The notes under the pieces were generated by a model, which was not told the DNA's origin, did no database searches, and was given only the letters and a program-made list of their open reading frames with translations. The position numbers were made by a program, and so were the translations under genes. Positions 26,867 to 36,207 of a DNA stretch of 64,000 bases are shown here, one piece after another (positions within the stretch are counted from its first letter, which is position 1; each line of letters opens with the position of its first letter). This stretch comes from Oceanihabitans iliipiscarium (GTDB lineage: Bacteria > Bacteroidota > Bacteroidia > Flavobacteriales > Flavobacteriaceae), in assembly GCF_042686125.1 (NCBI RefSeq), contig NZ_JBHUOV010000001.1:310001-374000 (forward strand). Direction: 5' to 3'.

Positions 26867-29182
26867 ATGGAAAATATATACTTATATATGATTATTGCCC
26901 TTGCTATTTTAGCTATTGCTGATTTAGTTGTAGGTGTAAGTAATGATGCTGTAAACTTTTTAAATTCAGCTATTGGTTCTAAAGCCATTTCATTTAAAAC
27001 CATCATGATAGTTTCCAGTTTAGGTGTCGCTATTGGAGCTGTTTTTTCAAGTGGTATGATGGAGGTTGCTCGTAAAGGTATTTTCAATCCAGGAGAATTT
27101 ATGTTTAATGAAATCATGATCATATTCATGGCAGTCATGATCACAGACATTCTACTTCTAGACTTCTTCAATACAGTTGGTATGCCAACTTCAACAACGG
27201 TTTCTATTGTCTTTGAATTATTAGGAGCAGCAGTAGCTATGGCCTTTATAAAAATAGGTCATGATGGAGGAGGCTTTAGTGACGTTATCAATTATATCAA
27301 CACAGATAAAGCTTCAATGATTATCTTCGGGATTCTCCTTTCGGTCGTCGTCGCTTTCTCTATTGGAGCTTTGGTTCAATGGGTTTCAAGACTCTTACTC
27401 TCTTATAATTTTGAAAAGAAAGCGAGTTGGGTTGGAGCACTTTTTGGAGGTATTGCGCTAACGGCAATTACTTATTTCATTTTTATGAAAGGTTTAAAAG
27501 GGACTTCATATGCTAAAGAATCTTTCGAGATTCTTGATGGTGGTACTATGAAAGATTTTTTAGAAGCACAGGTATTACCTATTGTATTCTTTAGTTCTAT
27601 ATTCTGGTCTTTATTGTCTTATGCTTTAATTGCATTTACTAAAACCAATATCTATAAGCTTATAATTATTGTCGGAACCTTTGCTTTAGCTTTAGCTTTT
27701 GCAGGTAATGATTTAGTAAACTTTATAGGTGTGCCGATGGCTGCCTATAATGCTTATGGTGCTTGGAACGAATCCTTTATAGCTTTTGGAACTTTACCAA
27801 CAGATTTTTCTATGGAAATTTTAGCTGATAAGGTTGCTACTAATAACTGGCTACTTTTTGCAGCAGGAATGATTATGGTACTAACCTTATGGTTTTCAAC
27901 TAAAGCCAAGAATGTTGTAAAAACATCTTTAGATTTATCGAGTCAAGGTGAAACTAAAGAACGTTTCCAACCTAATTTCTTATCTCGTGGATTTGTAAGA
28001 ATGGCTGTTGGAATGTCTGAAATGGCATCATATATTTTACCTAATTCTTGGCAAACAAAAATTGAAAAACAATTTGAAGCTCCAACTATAAAAATATCTA
28101 AAGACAAAGTTCATGAATTGCCTGCTTTTGACTTAGTTAGAGCTGCTGTAAACTTAATGGTTGCTGCTGTACTCATATCTATAGCTACATCATATAAGCT
28201 GCCTCTATCTACAACTTATGTTACGTTTATGGTTGCTATGGGAACTTCTTTAGCCGATCGAGCTTGGGGAGCCGAAAGTGCTGTCTATAGAGTTGCTGGT
28301 GTACTTAATGTTATTGGTGGCTGGTTCTTTACTGCTTTTAGTGCCTTTACTGCTGCTGCATTAGTAGCCTATTTACTTAATTTAAATCTGCAAGTTATGT
28401 TTCCATTATTATTGGTTCTTGCTTTTGGATTATTATTAAGAAACTATATCTCTCACAATAAAAAAGCTAAAGAGGTCAAAGCTGAAGACCGTTTAACAAA
28501 AGCAGAAAGCAGTTCTGTTCAAGGTGTAATTCATGAAAGTGCAACAAATATTGCTAATGTTGTTAAACGTGGTAACAGAATTTACACCAATGCCATTAAA
28601 GGTCTTGCAAAACAAGATTTAACTTTACTAAAAAAGAACAAAAAACAAGTCATTAAATTATCTGATGAAATTGATGAATTGCGTGATAATATCTTCTATT
28701 TTATTAAGAATTTAGACGAATCAAGTATTGGCGCGAGTAATTTCTATATTAATATTCTCGGCTACTTACAAGATATGACACAATCTCTAGAATACATTTC
28801 TAAAGTAAGTCATAAGCATATTAACAATAATCATAAAAAGCTTAAATTCAATCAAATAAAAGAATTAAAGCAAGTCGATGATAAAATAGAAATTTTATTT
28901 AACGATACTCAAGATGCATTTAAATCTGGCTCTTTTGAAAAAATTGGTGCTATTTTAAATGAAAAAACTGAGGTGTATGATTTAGTGAAGCAAAAGATAC
29001 AAGCTCAAGTTGCACGTACACGTACGGAAGAATCTTCTCCTAAAAACACAACCTTATATTTTAGTATGTTATTAGAAACTAAGGATTTACTTACTGCAAC
29101 TATGAATTTATTAGAAGAATACCATAGTGCACATGACAGTAATGTAAAACCTGCAACTATTGATGCTCCTGAAGAAGAATAG
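26867..29182 (+). CDS. PiT-family inorganic phosphate transporter with PhoU-like C-terminal domain
   Basis: 771 residues. The duplicated PiT signatures are visible as GVSNDAVNFLNSAIGSKA in the first half and FAGNDLVNFIGVPMAAY in the second; the Asn-Asp pairs bind phosphate. About ten to twelve hydrophobic helices run to about residue 530. From about 545 to the end the protein is a soluble helical bundle (HESATNIANVVKRGNRIYTN ... KQVIKLSDEIDELRDNIF) resembling PhoU/DUF47. In many bacteria this domain is a separate gene next to pit; here it is fused. Ion-coupled phosphate uptake at the inner membrane; the helical tail probably regulates it. Confidence 0.9.
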   Translation: MENIYLYMIIALAILAIADLVVGVSNDAVNFLNSAIGSKAISFKTIMIVSSLGVAIGAVFSSGMMEVARKGIFNPGEFMFNEIMIIFMAVMITDILLLDFFNTVGMPTSTTVSIVFELLGAAVAMAFIKIGHDGGGFSDVINYINTDKASMIIFGILLSVVVAFSIGALVQWVSRLLLSYNFEKKASWVGALFGGIALTAITYFIFMKGLKGTSYAKESFEILDGGTMKDFLEAQVLPIVFFSSIFWSLLSYALIAFTKTNIYKLIIIVGTFALALAFAGNDLVNFIGVPMAAYNAYGAWNESFIAFGTLPTDFSMEILADKVATNNWLLFAAGMIMVLTLWFSTKAKNVVKTSLDLSSQGETKERFQPNFLSRGFVRMAVGMSEMASYILPNSWQTKIEKQFEAPTIKISKDKVHELPAFDLVRAAVNLMVAAVLISIATSYKLPLSTTYVTFMVAMGTSLADRAWGAESAVYRVAGVLNVIGGWFFTAFSAFTAAALVAYLLNLNLQVMFPLLLVLAFGLLLRNYISHNKKAKEVKAEDRLTKAESSSVQGVIHESATNIANVVKRGNRIYTNAIKGLAKQDLTLLKKNKKQVIKLSDEIDELRDNIFYFIKNLDESSIGASNFYINILGYLQDMTQSLEYISKVSHKHINNNHKKLKFNQIKELKQVDDKIEILFNDTQDAFKSGSFEKIGAILNEKTEVYDLVKQKIQAQVARTRTEESSPKNTTLYFSMLLETKDLLTATMNLLEEYHSAHDSNVKPATIDAPEEE

Positions 29183-29202
29183 GAAACTACATTTTTTACA
29201 TA

Positions 29203-29234
29203 AAAAAAACCATCTCAAAAGAGATGGTTTTTTT
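29203..29234. terminator. Bidirectional terminator between pit and nrdA
   Basis: Perfect 14-bp stem with core CCATCTC / GAGATGG, A-run before and T-run after, AAAA loop. Confidence 0.9.
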
Positions 29235-29254
29235 ATAACACTTAAATGGATTAA

Positions 29255-31732
29255 TTAAGAACCGCACATCAAGCAATCATCACCTTCGGCCTCTTTTGCT
29301 TGAGCAATTAAGGCTTTCATTTCTTCTGCAGACATTGGTTCTACTTCTGTAGTTTGCTGAGCAAACTTAGCAGCTGTTTTTACTGCTTTTTCTTGCTGCT
29401 GAGCAATGATGGTGTCTTCAGCTTCAACAACTTCGGCAACATCAGCAACTGGTTCTTCTTTCTTTTTAGTATCTAAAGTAAACTTAATAGCATCTACTGC
29501 GCTCTTAGTTCGTAAATAGTACATTCCTGTTTTTAAACCACTCTTCCATGCGTAAAAGTGCATTGAAGTTAGTTTTGCCATAGTCGCTCCTTCCATAAAT
29601 AAATTTAATGATTGCGACTGGTCAATAAAGTAACCTCTTTGGCGTGACATATCAATAATGTCTTTCATGCTGAGTTCCCAAACAGTTTTGTATAATTCTT
29701 TAATATCTTGAGGAATGCTTTCAACACCTTGAATAGAACCATTAGCTCTCATAATATCTTGTTTCAAACCTTCATTCCAGAGGCCTAAATCGACTAAGTC
29801 TTCTAATAAATGTTTATTGACTACAATAAATTCTCCAGACAATACACGACGTGTGTAGATGTTAGAGGTATAAGGCTCAAAGCATTCGTTATTTCCTAAG
29901 ATTTGAGATGTAGAAGCTGTTGGCATTGGCGCGACAAGTAACGAGTTGCGCACACCATTCTTTTTGACTTCTTTTCTTAATTTATCCCAATCCCAACGTC
30001 CGCTTAATTCCTCATCTTTTATATTCCAAAGGTTATGTTGGAATTCACCTTTACTAATTGGAGACCCTTTATAGGTTTTGTAAGGACCATCAATTTTAGA
30101 TTCTTCCATACTTGCTGTTACAGCAGCGAAATAAAGTGTTTCAAAAATTTCTTGGTTTAATTTTTTGGCTTCATCACTTGTAAAAGGCAAGCGTAATTTA
30201 ATAAACGTATCTGCAAGACCTTGCACACCTAAACCAATTGGTCTATGACGAAAGTTAGAGTTTTCGGCTTCAATTACAGGATAGTAATTTCTATCGATAA
30301 CCTTGTTTAAATTTTTAGTGACACGTTTAGTAATTCGGAATAATTCTTTATGATCAAACTCGCCATTTTTAATAAACATTGGTAAAGCAATAGATGCTAA
30401 ATTACATACAGCTACTTCATCTGGTGATGTGTATTCCATAATCTCAGTACATAAATTTGAAGAACGAATAGTTCCTAAATTTTTCTGATTTGATTTACGG
30501 TTTGCTGCATCTTTATACAACATGTATGGTGTACCTGTTTCAATTTGGGATTCTAATATTTTTTCCCAAAGTTCACGTGCTTTTATTGTTTTTCTTCCTT
30601 TACCTTCTGCTTCATATTTTAAATATAAAGCTTCAAACTCTTCACTATGTGTTTCTGGTAAACCTGGACATTCATTAGGGCACATTAGTGTCCAATCGCC
30701 ATTTTCTTGTACACGTTTCATGAATAAATCTGAAATCCACATGGCATAAAATAAATCACGTGCGCGCATTTCTTCTTTTCCATGATTCTTTTTTAAATCT
30801 AGAAAATCAAAAATATCGGCATGCCATGTTTCAAGATACATAGCGAAGCTTCCTTTACGCTTTCCTCCTCCTTGATCTACATAACGTGCTGTATCATTAA
30901 ACACACGAAGCATAGGAACGATACCATTTGAGGTTCCGTTGGTTCCAGCAATATAACTTCCTGTAGCACGAATATTATGCATAGCTAGACCAATTCCTCC
31001 TGCAGACTGAGATATTTTAGCGGTTTGCTTTAGTGTATCATAAATCCCATCAATACTATCCTCTTTCATGGTTAATAAGAAACAAGATGACATTTGTGGT
31101 TTTGGTGTACCTGCATTAAATAACGTTGGAGTTGCGTGTGTAAAATACTTTTTAGACATTAACTCATAGGTTTCAATGGCTGCATCTAAATCATTTAAAT
31201 GAATTCCTATTGAAACACGCATAAGCATGTGTTGAGGTCTTTCGGCAATTTGACCATTTAATTTTAATAAGTACGAACGCTCTAAAGTTTTAAACCCGAA
31301 ATAATCATAACCAAAATCACGATTATAAATAATAGTAGAGTCTAATTTCTCTTTATTATCCATAATCACTTTATACACCTCATCAGATAATAATGGTGCA
31401 TCTTTACCTGTTCTAGGATTAACATAAACGTATAGGTCATGCATTACTTCACTAAAAGTTTTCTTAGTGTTTTTATGTAAGTTAGACACAGAAATTCTTG
31501 CTGCTAATTTGGCATAATCTGGATGAGCAGTTGTCATTGTTGCTGCGATTTCGGCTGCCAAATTATCAAGTTCGCTAGTCGTTACACCATCGTACAAGCC
31601 TTCAATAACGCGCATTGCAACTTTTAATGGATCTACAAGTTCGTTTAAGCCATAGCAGAGTTTACGTACTCTTGCTGTAATCTTGTCGAACATCATCAAT
31701 TCTTTTTTTCCGTCTCTTTTAATTACATACAT
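29255..31732 (-). CDS. nrdA: Ribonucleoside-diphosphate reductase, large subunit (class Ia)
   Basis: 825 residues. Reduces NDPs to dNDPs with the radical supplied by NrdB. It has an N-terminal ATP-cone (YVIKRDGKKELMMFDKITAR, about 1-90) for overall dATP inhibition, active-site segments FNAGTPKPQMSSCFLL and SNLCTEIMEYT with the redox Cys residues, NLASIALPMF, and the C-terminal swinging tail ending CLMCGS that carries the thiol pair for re-reduction. An acidic/Gln-rich linker of about 60 residues before the tail makes it longer than E. coli NrdA (761). Downstream of nrdB on the same strand with a 172-bp gap. Confidence 0.96.
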   Translation of the reverse strand: MYVIKRDGKKELMMFDKITARVRKLCYGLNELVDPLKVAMRVIEGLYDGVTTSELDNLAAEIAATMTTAHPDYAKLAARISVSNLHKNTKKTFSEVMHDLYVYVNPRTGKDAPLLSDEVYKVIMDNKEKLDSTIIYNRDFGYDYFGFKTLERSYLLKLNGQIAERPQHMLMRVSIGIHLNDLDAAIETYELMSKKYFTHATPTLFNAGTPKPQMSSCFLLTMKEDSIDGIYDTLKQTAKISQSAGGIGLAMHNIRATGSYIAGTNGTSNGIVPMLRVFNDTARYVDQGGGKRKGSFAMYLETWHADIFDFLDLKKNHGKEEMRARDLFYAMWISDLFMKRVQENGDWTLMCPNECPGLPETHSEEFEALYLKYEAEGKGRKTIKARELWEKILESQIETGTPYMLYKDAANRKSNQKNLGTIRSSNLCTEIMEYTSPDEVAVCNLASIALPMFIKNGEFDHKELFRITKRVTKNLNKVIDRNYYPVIEAENSNFRHRPIGLGVQGLADTFIKLRLPFTSDEAKKLNQEIFETLYFAAVTASMEESKIDGPYKTYKGSPISKGEFQHNLWNIKDEELSGRWDWDKLRKEVKKNGVRNSLLVAPMPTASTSQILGNNECFEPYTSNIYTRRVLSGEFIVVNKHLLEDLVDLGLWNEGLKQDIMRANGSIQGVESIPQDIKELYKTVWELSMKDIIDMSRQRGYFIDQSQSLNLFMEGATMAKLTSMHFYAWKSGLKTGMYYLRTKSAVDAIKFTLDTKKKEEPVADVAEVVEAEDTIIAQQQEKAVKTAAKFAQQTTEVEPMSAEEMKALIAQAKEAEGDDCLMCGS

Positions 31733-31755
31733 AGGGTTTACATGTTTTTTAATTT

Positions 31756-31781
31756 TTTTTCTGAATTGCCTTTCAGAAAAA
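31756..31781 (-). promoter_or_regulatory. Leader hairpin upstream of nrdA
   Basis: 10-bp inverted repeat TTTTTCTGAA / TTCAGAAAAA with a 6-nt loop, 23 bp before the nrdA start on the minus strand. No T-run on the minus strand follows, so it is more likely a leader structure than a terminator. Function unknown. Confidence 0.35.
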
Positions 31782-31904
31782 TGGTTAGTTAGTTATTCTA
31801 ATATACCCTGAATTACTTCAGAATATTAAGGGTTAATGATTGTGAATGCTTATTCGTTAAAAATGAAACGTTTAGAACATTCTGAAAAAAGTTGTTAAAG
31901 CCAA

Positions 31905-32885
31905 TTAAAAATCGGCATCAAAACTAAACTTGTCTTTTTCTTCTTCTTTATTAAGAACTCCAGCTTTTTGATATTCTGAAACACGCTTTTCAAAGAAATT
32001 TGTTTTTCCTTGTAGTGAAATCATATCCATAAAATCAAAAGGATTTGCTGTGTTGTAAACTTTTTCGCATTCTAATTCGCTTAAAAGTCTATCTGTGACA
32101 AATTCTAAGTATTGTGCCATTAAAGTAGCATTCATACCAATTAAACTAGCAGGTAAAGATTCGGTTATGAACTCACGTTCAATATCTAAGGCGTCAACAA
32201 TTATTTCTTTAATACGTTCTTTAGGAACTTTGTTTACTAAATGTTTATTATGTAAGTGTACTGCGAAATCACAATGCACACCTTCATCTCTAGAAATCAA
32301 CTCATTAGAGAATGTTAATCCTGGCATTAGGCCTCTTTTCTTAAGCCAAAAAATTGAGCAAAATGCACCAGAAAAGAAAATTCCTTCAACAGCTGCAAAC
32401 GCAATTAAACGTTCTGCAAAACTTGGAGATTCTATCCATTTTAAAGCCCAATCAGCTTTCTTCTTAATCGCTGGGAAATTTTCTAATGCATTAAATAATT
32501 TACCTTTCTCTTCTTCGTCTTTAACATAAGTGTCAATTAACAAAGAGTAAGTTTCACTATGAATGTTTTCCATCATGATTTGAAAACCATAAAAGAATTT
32601 AGCCTCACTATATTGCACTTCGTTAACAAAATTTTCTGCCAAATTTTCGTTAACAATACCATCACTTGCTGCAAAAAAGGCTAAAATATGTTTGATAAAA
32701 TAACGTTCATCGTCATTTAATTTTGTGCTCCAATCTGTAAGGTCTTGGTGTAAGTCAATTTCTTCTGCAGTCCAAAAACTTGCTTCAGATTTCTTATACC
32801 ACTCCCAAATATCATGATGTTGAATTGGAAAAATAACAAATCGATCTTTGTTTTCTTGAAGAATGGGTTCGATATTCTGAGACAT
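31905..32885 (-). CDS. nrdB: Ribonucleoside-diphosphate reductase, small subunit (class Ia)
   Basis: 326 residues; houses the di-iron centre and tyrosyl radical. Ligand and radical residues are in ENIHSETYSLL (E..H...Y pattern, with the radical Tyr present, which points to a class Ia/b rather than a Tyr-less Ic enzyme), the upstream EEIDLHQDLTDW and the downstream EGIFFSGAF and SRDEGVHCDFAVHL. The C-terminus is acidic and aromatic (FSFDADF), as needed to dock on NrdA. It precedes nrdA, the reverse of the E. coli order. Confidence 0.96.
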   Translation of the reverse strand: MSQNIEPILQENKDRFVIFPIQHHDIWEWYKKSEASFWTAEEIDLHQDLTDWSTKLNDDERYFIKHILAFFAASDGIVNENLAENFVNEVQYSEAKFFYGFQIMMENIHSETYSLLIDTYVKDEEEKGKLFNALENFPAIKKKADWALKWIESPSFAERLIAFAAVEGIFFSGAFCSIFWLKKRGLMPGLTFSNELISRDEGVHCDFAVHLHNKHLVNKVPKERIKEIIVDALDIEREFITESLPASLIGMNATLMAQYLEFVTDRLLSELECEKVYNTANPFDFMDMISLQGKTNFFEKRVSEYQKAGVLNKEEEKDKFSFDADF

Positions 32886-33137
32886 TTTTAATAGTTTTTA
32901 GAGAAAATTAGACGTAAAATTTTGCTTAATTTGGGAACAACAAAGATTCAAAAATGTGTTTGAAAATGAAAGGTATAGTTATAAACATTGTCAACAAGTT
33001 TTTAACAACCTAGTGTTTGCCTTGCTTTCTAGCTTTATTTTATTTATTATTGTAACTACTTGTTTTTCAGCATATTACAAATACGCTGTATGTCTTAAGG
33101 TCAGTAAAACATGGAGGTTCAAAATTTGCTAAAAACA

Positions 33138-33167
33138 AAAAAGCGAATGTAAAAACACTCGCTTTTT
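33138..33167. terminator. Hairpin, terminator-like in both directions
   Basis: Stem AAAAAGCGAATG / CACTCGCTTTTT (one A-C mismatch) with A-run and T-run flanks. No gene ends next to it on either strand, so what it terminates is unclear. Confidence 0.5.
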
Positions 33168-33333
33168 AATCCCTAAAATAACTAACTGAAATAACTAAAA
33201 TGTGTCAATATGTTTTTAAGTTAGTTAGCGCTAACTTAAATAGTCGATTAATAGCACATCTACATATTGATCTATTATATCAATTAATAGCGATGCTAAT
33301 GTCTTTAATATTTTTAAAATTTTAACATAATAT

Positions 33334-33366
33334 TGTATAGTTGGTTGTTAATTATGTATAGTTGGT
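33334..33366 (+). promoter_or_regulatory. Direct repeat with LytTR binding-site geometry
   Basis: TGTATAGTTGGT occurs at 33334-33345 and 33355-33366, identical over 12 bp, 21 bp start to start. The 9-bp core ATAGTTGGT with a 12-bp spacer matches the known arrangement for LytTR regulators (AgrA-type core with GTT at positions 4-6). It precedes a LytTR gene by 115 bp, so autoregulation is likely. Confidence 0.6.
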
Positions 33367-33480
33367 CATTTTAAAAGTGAGAAAACCTAAAAACAGAAAA
33401 ACCAGACACATTATACAAAAAAAGTGTCCAGTCATACATTATAAGTATAAATAGGATAATATATTATTATATTTGATATT

Positions 33481-34221
33481 ATGATAAAAGCCGTAATTGT
33501 TGATGATGAGCAAAAAGCAATCCAAAGTTTATCTTGGGAACTCAATCATTTTAATAAAGATATCGAGATTATTGAAACATTTACAAGTCCAGAAGAAGCA
33601 ATCACCTTTTTAAATAAAACATCGAATACTCCTGATTGCCTATTTTTAGACATACAAATGCCAACTATGGATGGTTTTCAATTTTTAGAAAAGCTATCTA
33701 GTAAAGATTTTGCGGTAATAATAACCACTGCTTATGACGAATATGCTATTAAAGCTATAAAACATGAGGCTGTAGATTATTTATTAAAACCAATAGATTC
33801 TGACGATTTAAGCACTACAATTAGTAAGCTTAAAAACATTAATACTAAGAATATTAATTATGATAAATTAGAAGAGTTGTTTTATAAATTCAATGAAGAA
33901 AATCATAGACAAAAAATCACTATTAATACTGATGGGAAACTTATTTTTTTACATGTAGATGATATTATTTTTATTGAATCTGATGGTAATTACAGTACAC
34001 TTTTCTTAAATGATAATCAGAAATTAGTGGTTACCAAAAAACTAAAAGAAGTGAATAGCTTACTTCCTGAAAAACTATTTTTTAGAATTCACAACTCGTA
34101 TATAATTAACTTGAACAAAGTCAAAGAGTTTATAAAAACTGAAGGCTATGTTGTGATGCCTCCAAATCATAAGATTCCAGTGGCAAGACAACGTAAATTA
34201 GATTTTCTAGATAGACTATAA
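33481..34221 (+). CDS. LytTR-family two-component response regulator
   Basis: 246 residues. N-terminal receiver domain with acidic pocket VDDE, phospho-acceptor Asp57 in CLFLDIQMP, the Thr of TTAYDEYA and Lys of LLKPID; then a LytTR DNA-binding domain (about 140-245, with LHVDDIIFIESDGNYSTLFL and FFRIHNSYIINLNKVKEF). It binds direct repeats rather than palindromes. Three bp separate it from the kinase gene, forming a two-gene operon. A -7-like box ends 5 bp before the ATG, so a leaderless transcript is possible. Confidence 0.95.
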   Translation: MIKAVIVDDEQKAIQSLSWELNHFNKDIEIIETFTSPEEAITFLNKTSNTPDCLFLDIQMPTMDGFQFLEKLSSKDFAVIITTAYDEYAIKAIKHEAVDYLLKPIDSDDLSTTISKLKNINTKNINYDKLEELFYKFNEENHRQKITINTDGKLIFLHVDDIIFIESDGNYSTLFLNDNQKLVVTKKLKEVNSLLPEKLFFRIHNSYIINLNKVKEFIKTEGYVVMPPNHKIPVARQRKLDFLDRL

Positions 34222-34224
34222 ATA

Positions 34225-36207
34225 ATGCACCTAACAAAAAATACATCACTAAAGTCTTTTTTTAAAATAACAATAGGGTTATTCGTTGTATGGTTATCTA
34301 CGCATTTAATGCATGCACAAGAAGCTCTTGATCCTATTTTTATTTCTCAGGTTGAGGATTTTATTGAACAAAAGCCAAAAAGTTATCAGAAAATATATGC
34401 TGTTTTTAATGCTGTAAGTGAAGACACAATAAAAATGCGTTTTTTATCTAAACGAAGTCATGCAAAAAACTATTTAGAAGGAGAGAGTTATGCTTTAAAT
34501 ATGATTGGCACAGCATATCGTAATATTTCTAAGTACAACGAGGCTATCCTCACACATATAGAAGCGCGAGATTTAGCTGATCGAGCAGGTAATACAGACT
34601 TAAAAGTGCTAAGTCTAAACATGCTTGGAGTCGTAAACAGAAGACTAGATTTAATTAGAATTGCTTTAGACTATCACAAAGAAGCTCTAGATATCGCTGA
34701 GGAAGTTGAAAACCCTTCAGCAGAATTAAAGTTTAGTATTGCTGTATCTAGAAACAGTATGGGAAATATATATTTAGCGTTAAAACAATATGACTTAGCC
34801 TTAAATCAATTTTATGAATCTTTAAAGATTGAAGAGGAATTAGACAATAAATTAGGGCTCGCTATAAATCATCAAAACATTGGAATAGCTCAAGAGGAAA
34901 AAGGACTATTAGATGAGGCTCTAGCTAATTATGAAGCATCATTAAAATATAACAATGCTATTGATTCAGAAATTGGTCGTGTGATTTGTTACAATAGCAT
35001 TGGCAAAGTCTATATTAAACAAGAAAAATATGAAGAAGCATCTGTAGTCATCAACGATGCATTAACAAAAGCATTAACTTTAAATGATCAATATTACAAT
35101 GCTTTATCTTATATAAATTTAGGATGGCTTCAACTCAAACTGAAACAAATAAATAAAGCTGAAAGAAATCTAAAAAAAGGAATTAGAATTGCCGAAGAGT
35201 ATAACTTATTAAGCTCAAAAATTGAAGCTTATAATTATTTGTCTGAACTCAGTGAAATAAAAGGCGATTATAAAGCCTCTAAAGCTTATTATAAAAAACA
35301 TGTAGAGCTTGATCAAACCATTATCAACGAAAGAAACTTACAATATGTAAACGATGTGGTAATTAGATATGAAAGTGAAAAGAAAAGCAATCAAATTAAA
35401 GCTTTGGCTAGTGAAAATGAAATCGTAAAATTAAGACTTGAGCAAAATAAGAGGACTCTGCTTTTAAGCGTCTGTGGTGCAATGTTATTATTCGGAATAA
35501 TCTTTGTTTTAAACCGACAAAAAACACTAAAAAGTGAGAAAAAAATTATCATGCTCGAACAAGACATGTTGCGAAATCAGATGAACCCTCATTTTATTTT
35601 TAACACACTAAATTCTATTAAACTTTATATTATTAACAATGAAAAAGAAAATGCCGTTTATTATTTAAATAAGTTTTCTAAACTCATTAGAAAAATTCTA
35701 GTGGCTTCTACCGAAAAAGAAATCTCTCTTGCTGAGGAGCTAGAAACCATGGCTTTATATATGAATATTGAAAACATAAGGTTTGATAATGAAATTAAAT
35801 ACGAGGTTGAAATACACAAATCTGTGAATGCTAATTTAATTAAAGTTCCATCGTTAATTTTACAGCCGTTTTTAGAAAATGCTTTATGGCACGGATTATC
35901 ATCTAAAACGAAAAACAAAAAAATTCATTTAGAATTAAAAAACAGAACGCATAATTCTATCACAATTATTATTACAGATAATGGCATTGGAAGAGTTGCT
36001 TCACAAAAAATAAAAAAGCAAAAAACTTTAAATCGAAAATCTGTTGGAATTTCTATTACTAAAGAACGATTAGAAAATTTCTCAAAACGCTTTTCTAGTG
36101 ATTATAATTTAGTGATCGAAGATTTATATGATGACCAGAACAATGCAACTGGTACTAGAGTTATTATTAATATTCCAACTGAAGAAATGAAACTTAAAAC
36201 AGCTTAA
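34225..36207 (+). CDS. TPR-containing LytS-type sensor histidine kinase
   Basis: 660 residues. Signal peptide or TM (about 10-31, ending MHAQ), a periplasmic array of about six tetratricopeptide repeats (about 75-375, e.g. NSMGNIYLALKQYDLALNQF), a TM helix near 412-432, a short coiled coil, then the His_kinase domain with QMNPHFIFNTLNSIK (phospho-acceptor His) and an HATPase domain (N-box LILQPFLENALWHGL, G-box DNGIGR). It phosphorylates the adjacent LytTR regulator. The periplasmic TPR sensor suggests it detects a protein or peptide ligand; the signal is unknown. Confidence 0.93.
   Translation: MHLTKNTSLKSFFKITIGLFVVWLSTHLMHAQEALDPIFISQVEDFIEQKPKSYQKIYAVFNAVSEDTIKMRFLSKRSHAKNYLEGESYALNMIGTAYRNISKYNEAILTHIEARDLADRAGNTDLKVLSLNMLGVVNRRLDLIRIALDYHKEALDIAEEVENPSAELKFSIAVSRNSMGNIYLALKQYDLALNQFYESLKIEEELDNKLGLAINHQNIGIAQEEKGLLDEALANYEASLKYNNAIDSEIGRVICYNSIGKVYIKQEKYEEASVVINDALTKALTLNDQYYNALSYINLGWLQLKLKQINKAERNLKKGIRIAEEYNLLSSKIEAYNYLSELSEIKGDYKASKAYYKKHVELDQTIINERNLQYVNDVVIRYESEKKSNQIKALASENEIVKLRLEQNKRTLLLSVCGAMLLFGIIFVLNRQKTLKSEKKIIMLEQDMLRNQMNPHFIFNTLNSIKLYIINNEKENAVYYLNKFSKLIRKILVASTEKEISLAEELETMALYMNIENIRFDNEIKYEVEIHKSVNANLIKVPSLILQPFLENALWHGLSSKTKNKKIHLELKNRTHNSITIIITDNGIGRVASQKIKKQKTLNRKSVGISITKERLENFSKRFSSDYNLVIEDLYDDQNNATGTRVIINIPTEEMKLKTA

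Larger units (their letters stand above)
32886..33480. promoter_or_regulatory. 595-bp intergenic region between nrdB and the LytTR operon
   Basis: No coding gene seen. It holds an A/T-rich nrdB promoter region (32886-33010), a bidirectional terminator-like hairpin at 33138-33167, a 14-bp perfect palindrome AGTTAGCGCTAACT at 33223-33236, two copies of ATTAATAGC (33247, 33283) flanking and overlapping a dyad ATTGAT-N7-ATCAAT (33266-33284), the LytTR-type repeats at 33334-33366, and TATATTTG at 33468-33475, a -7 box match only 5 bp before the regulator ATG. Confidence 0.6.

Noticed and set aside
32095..32529. 144-codon frame antisense to nrdB
   Set aside because: The codon pattern follows from nrdB; no independent signal.
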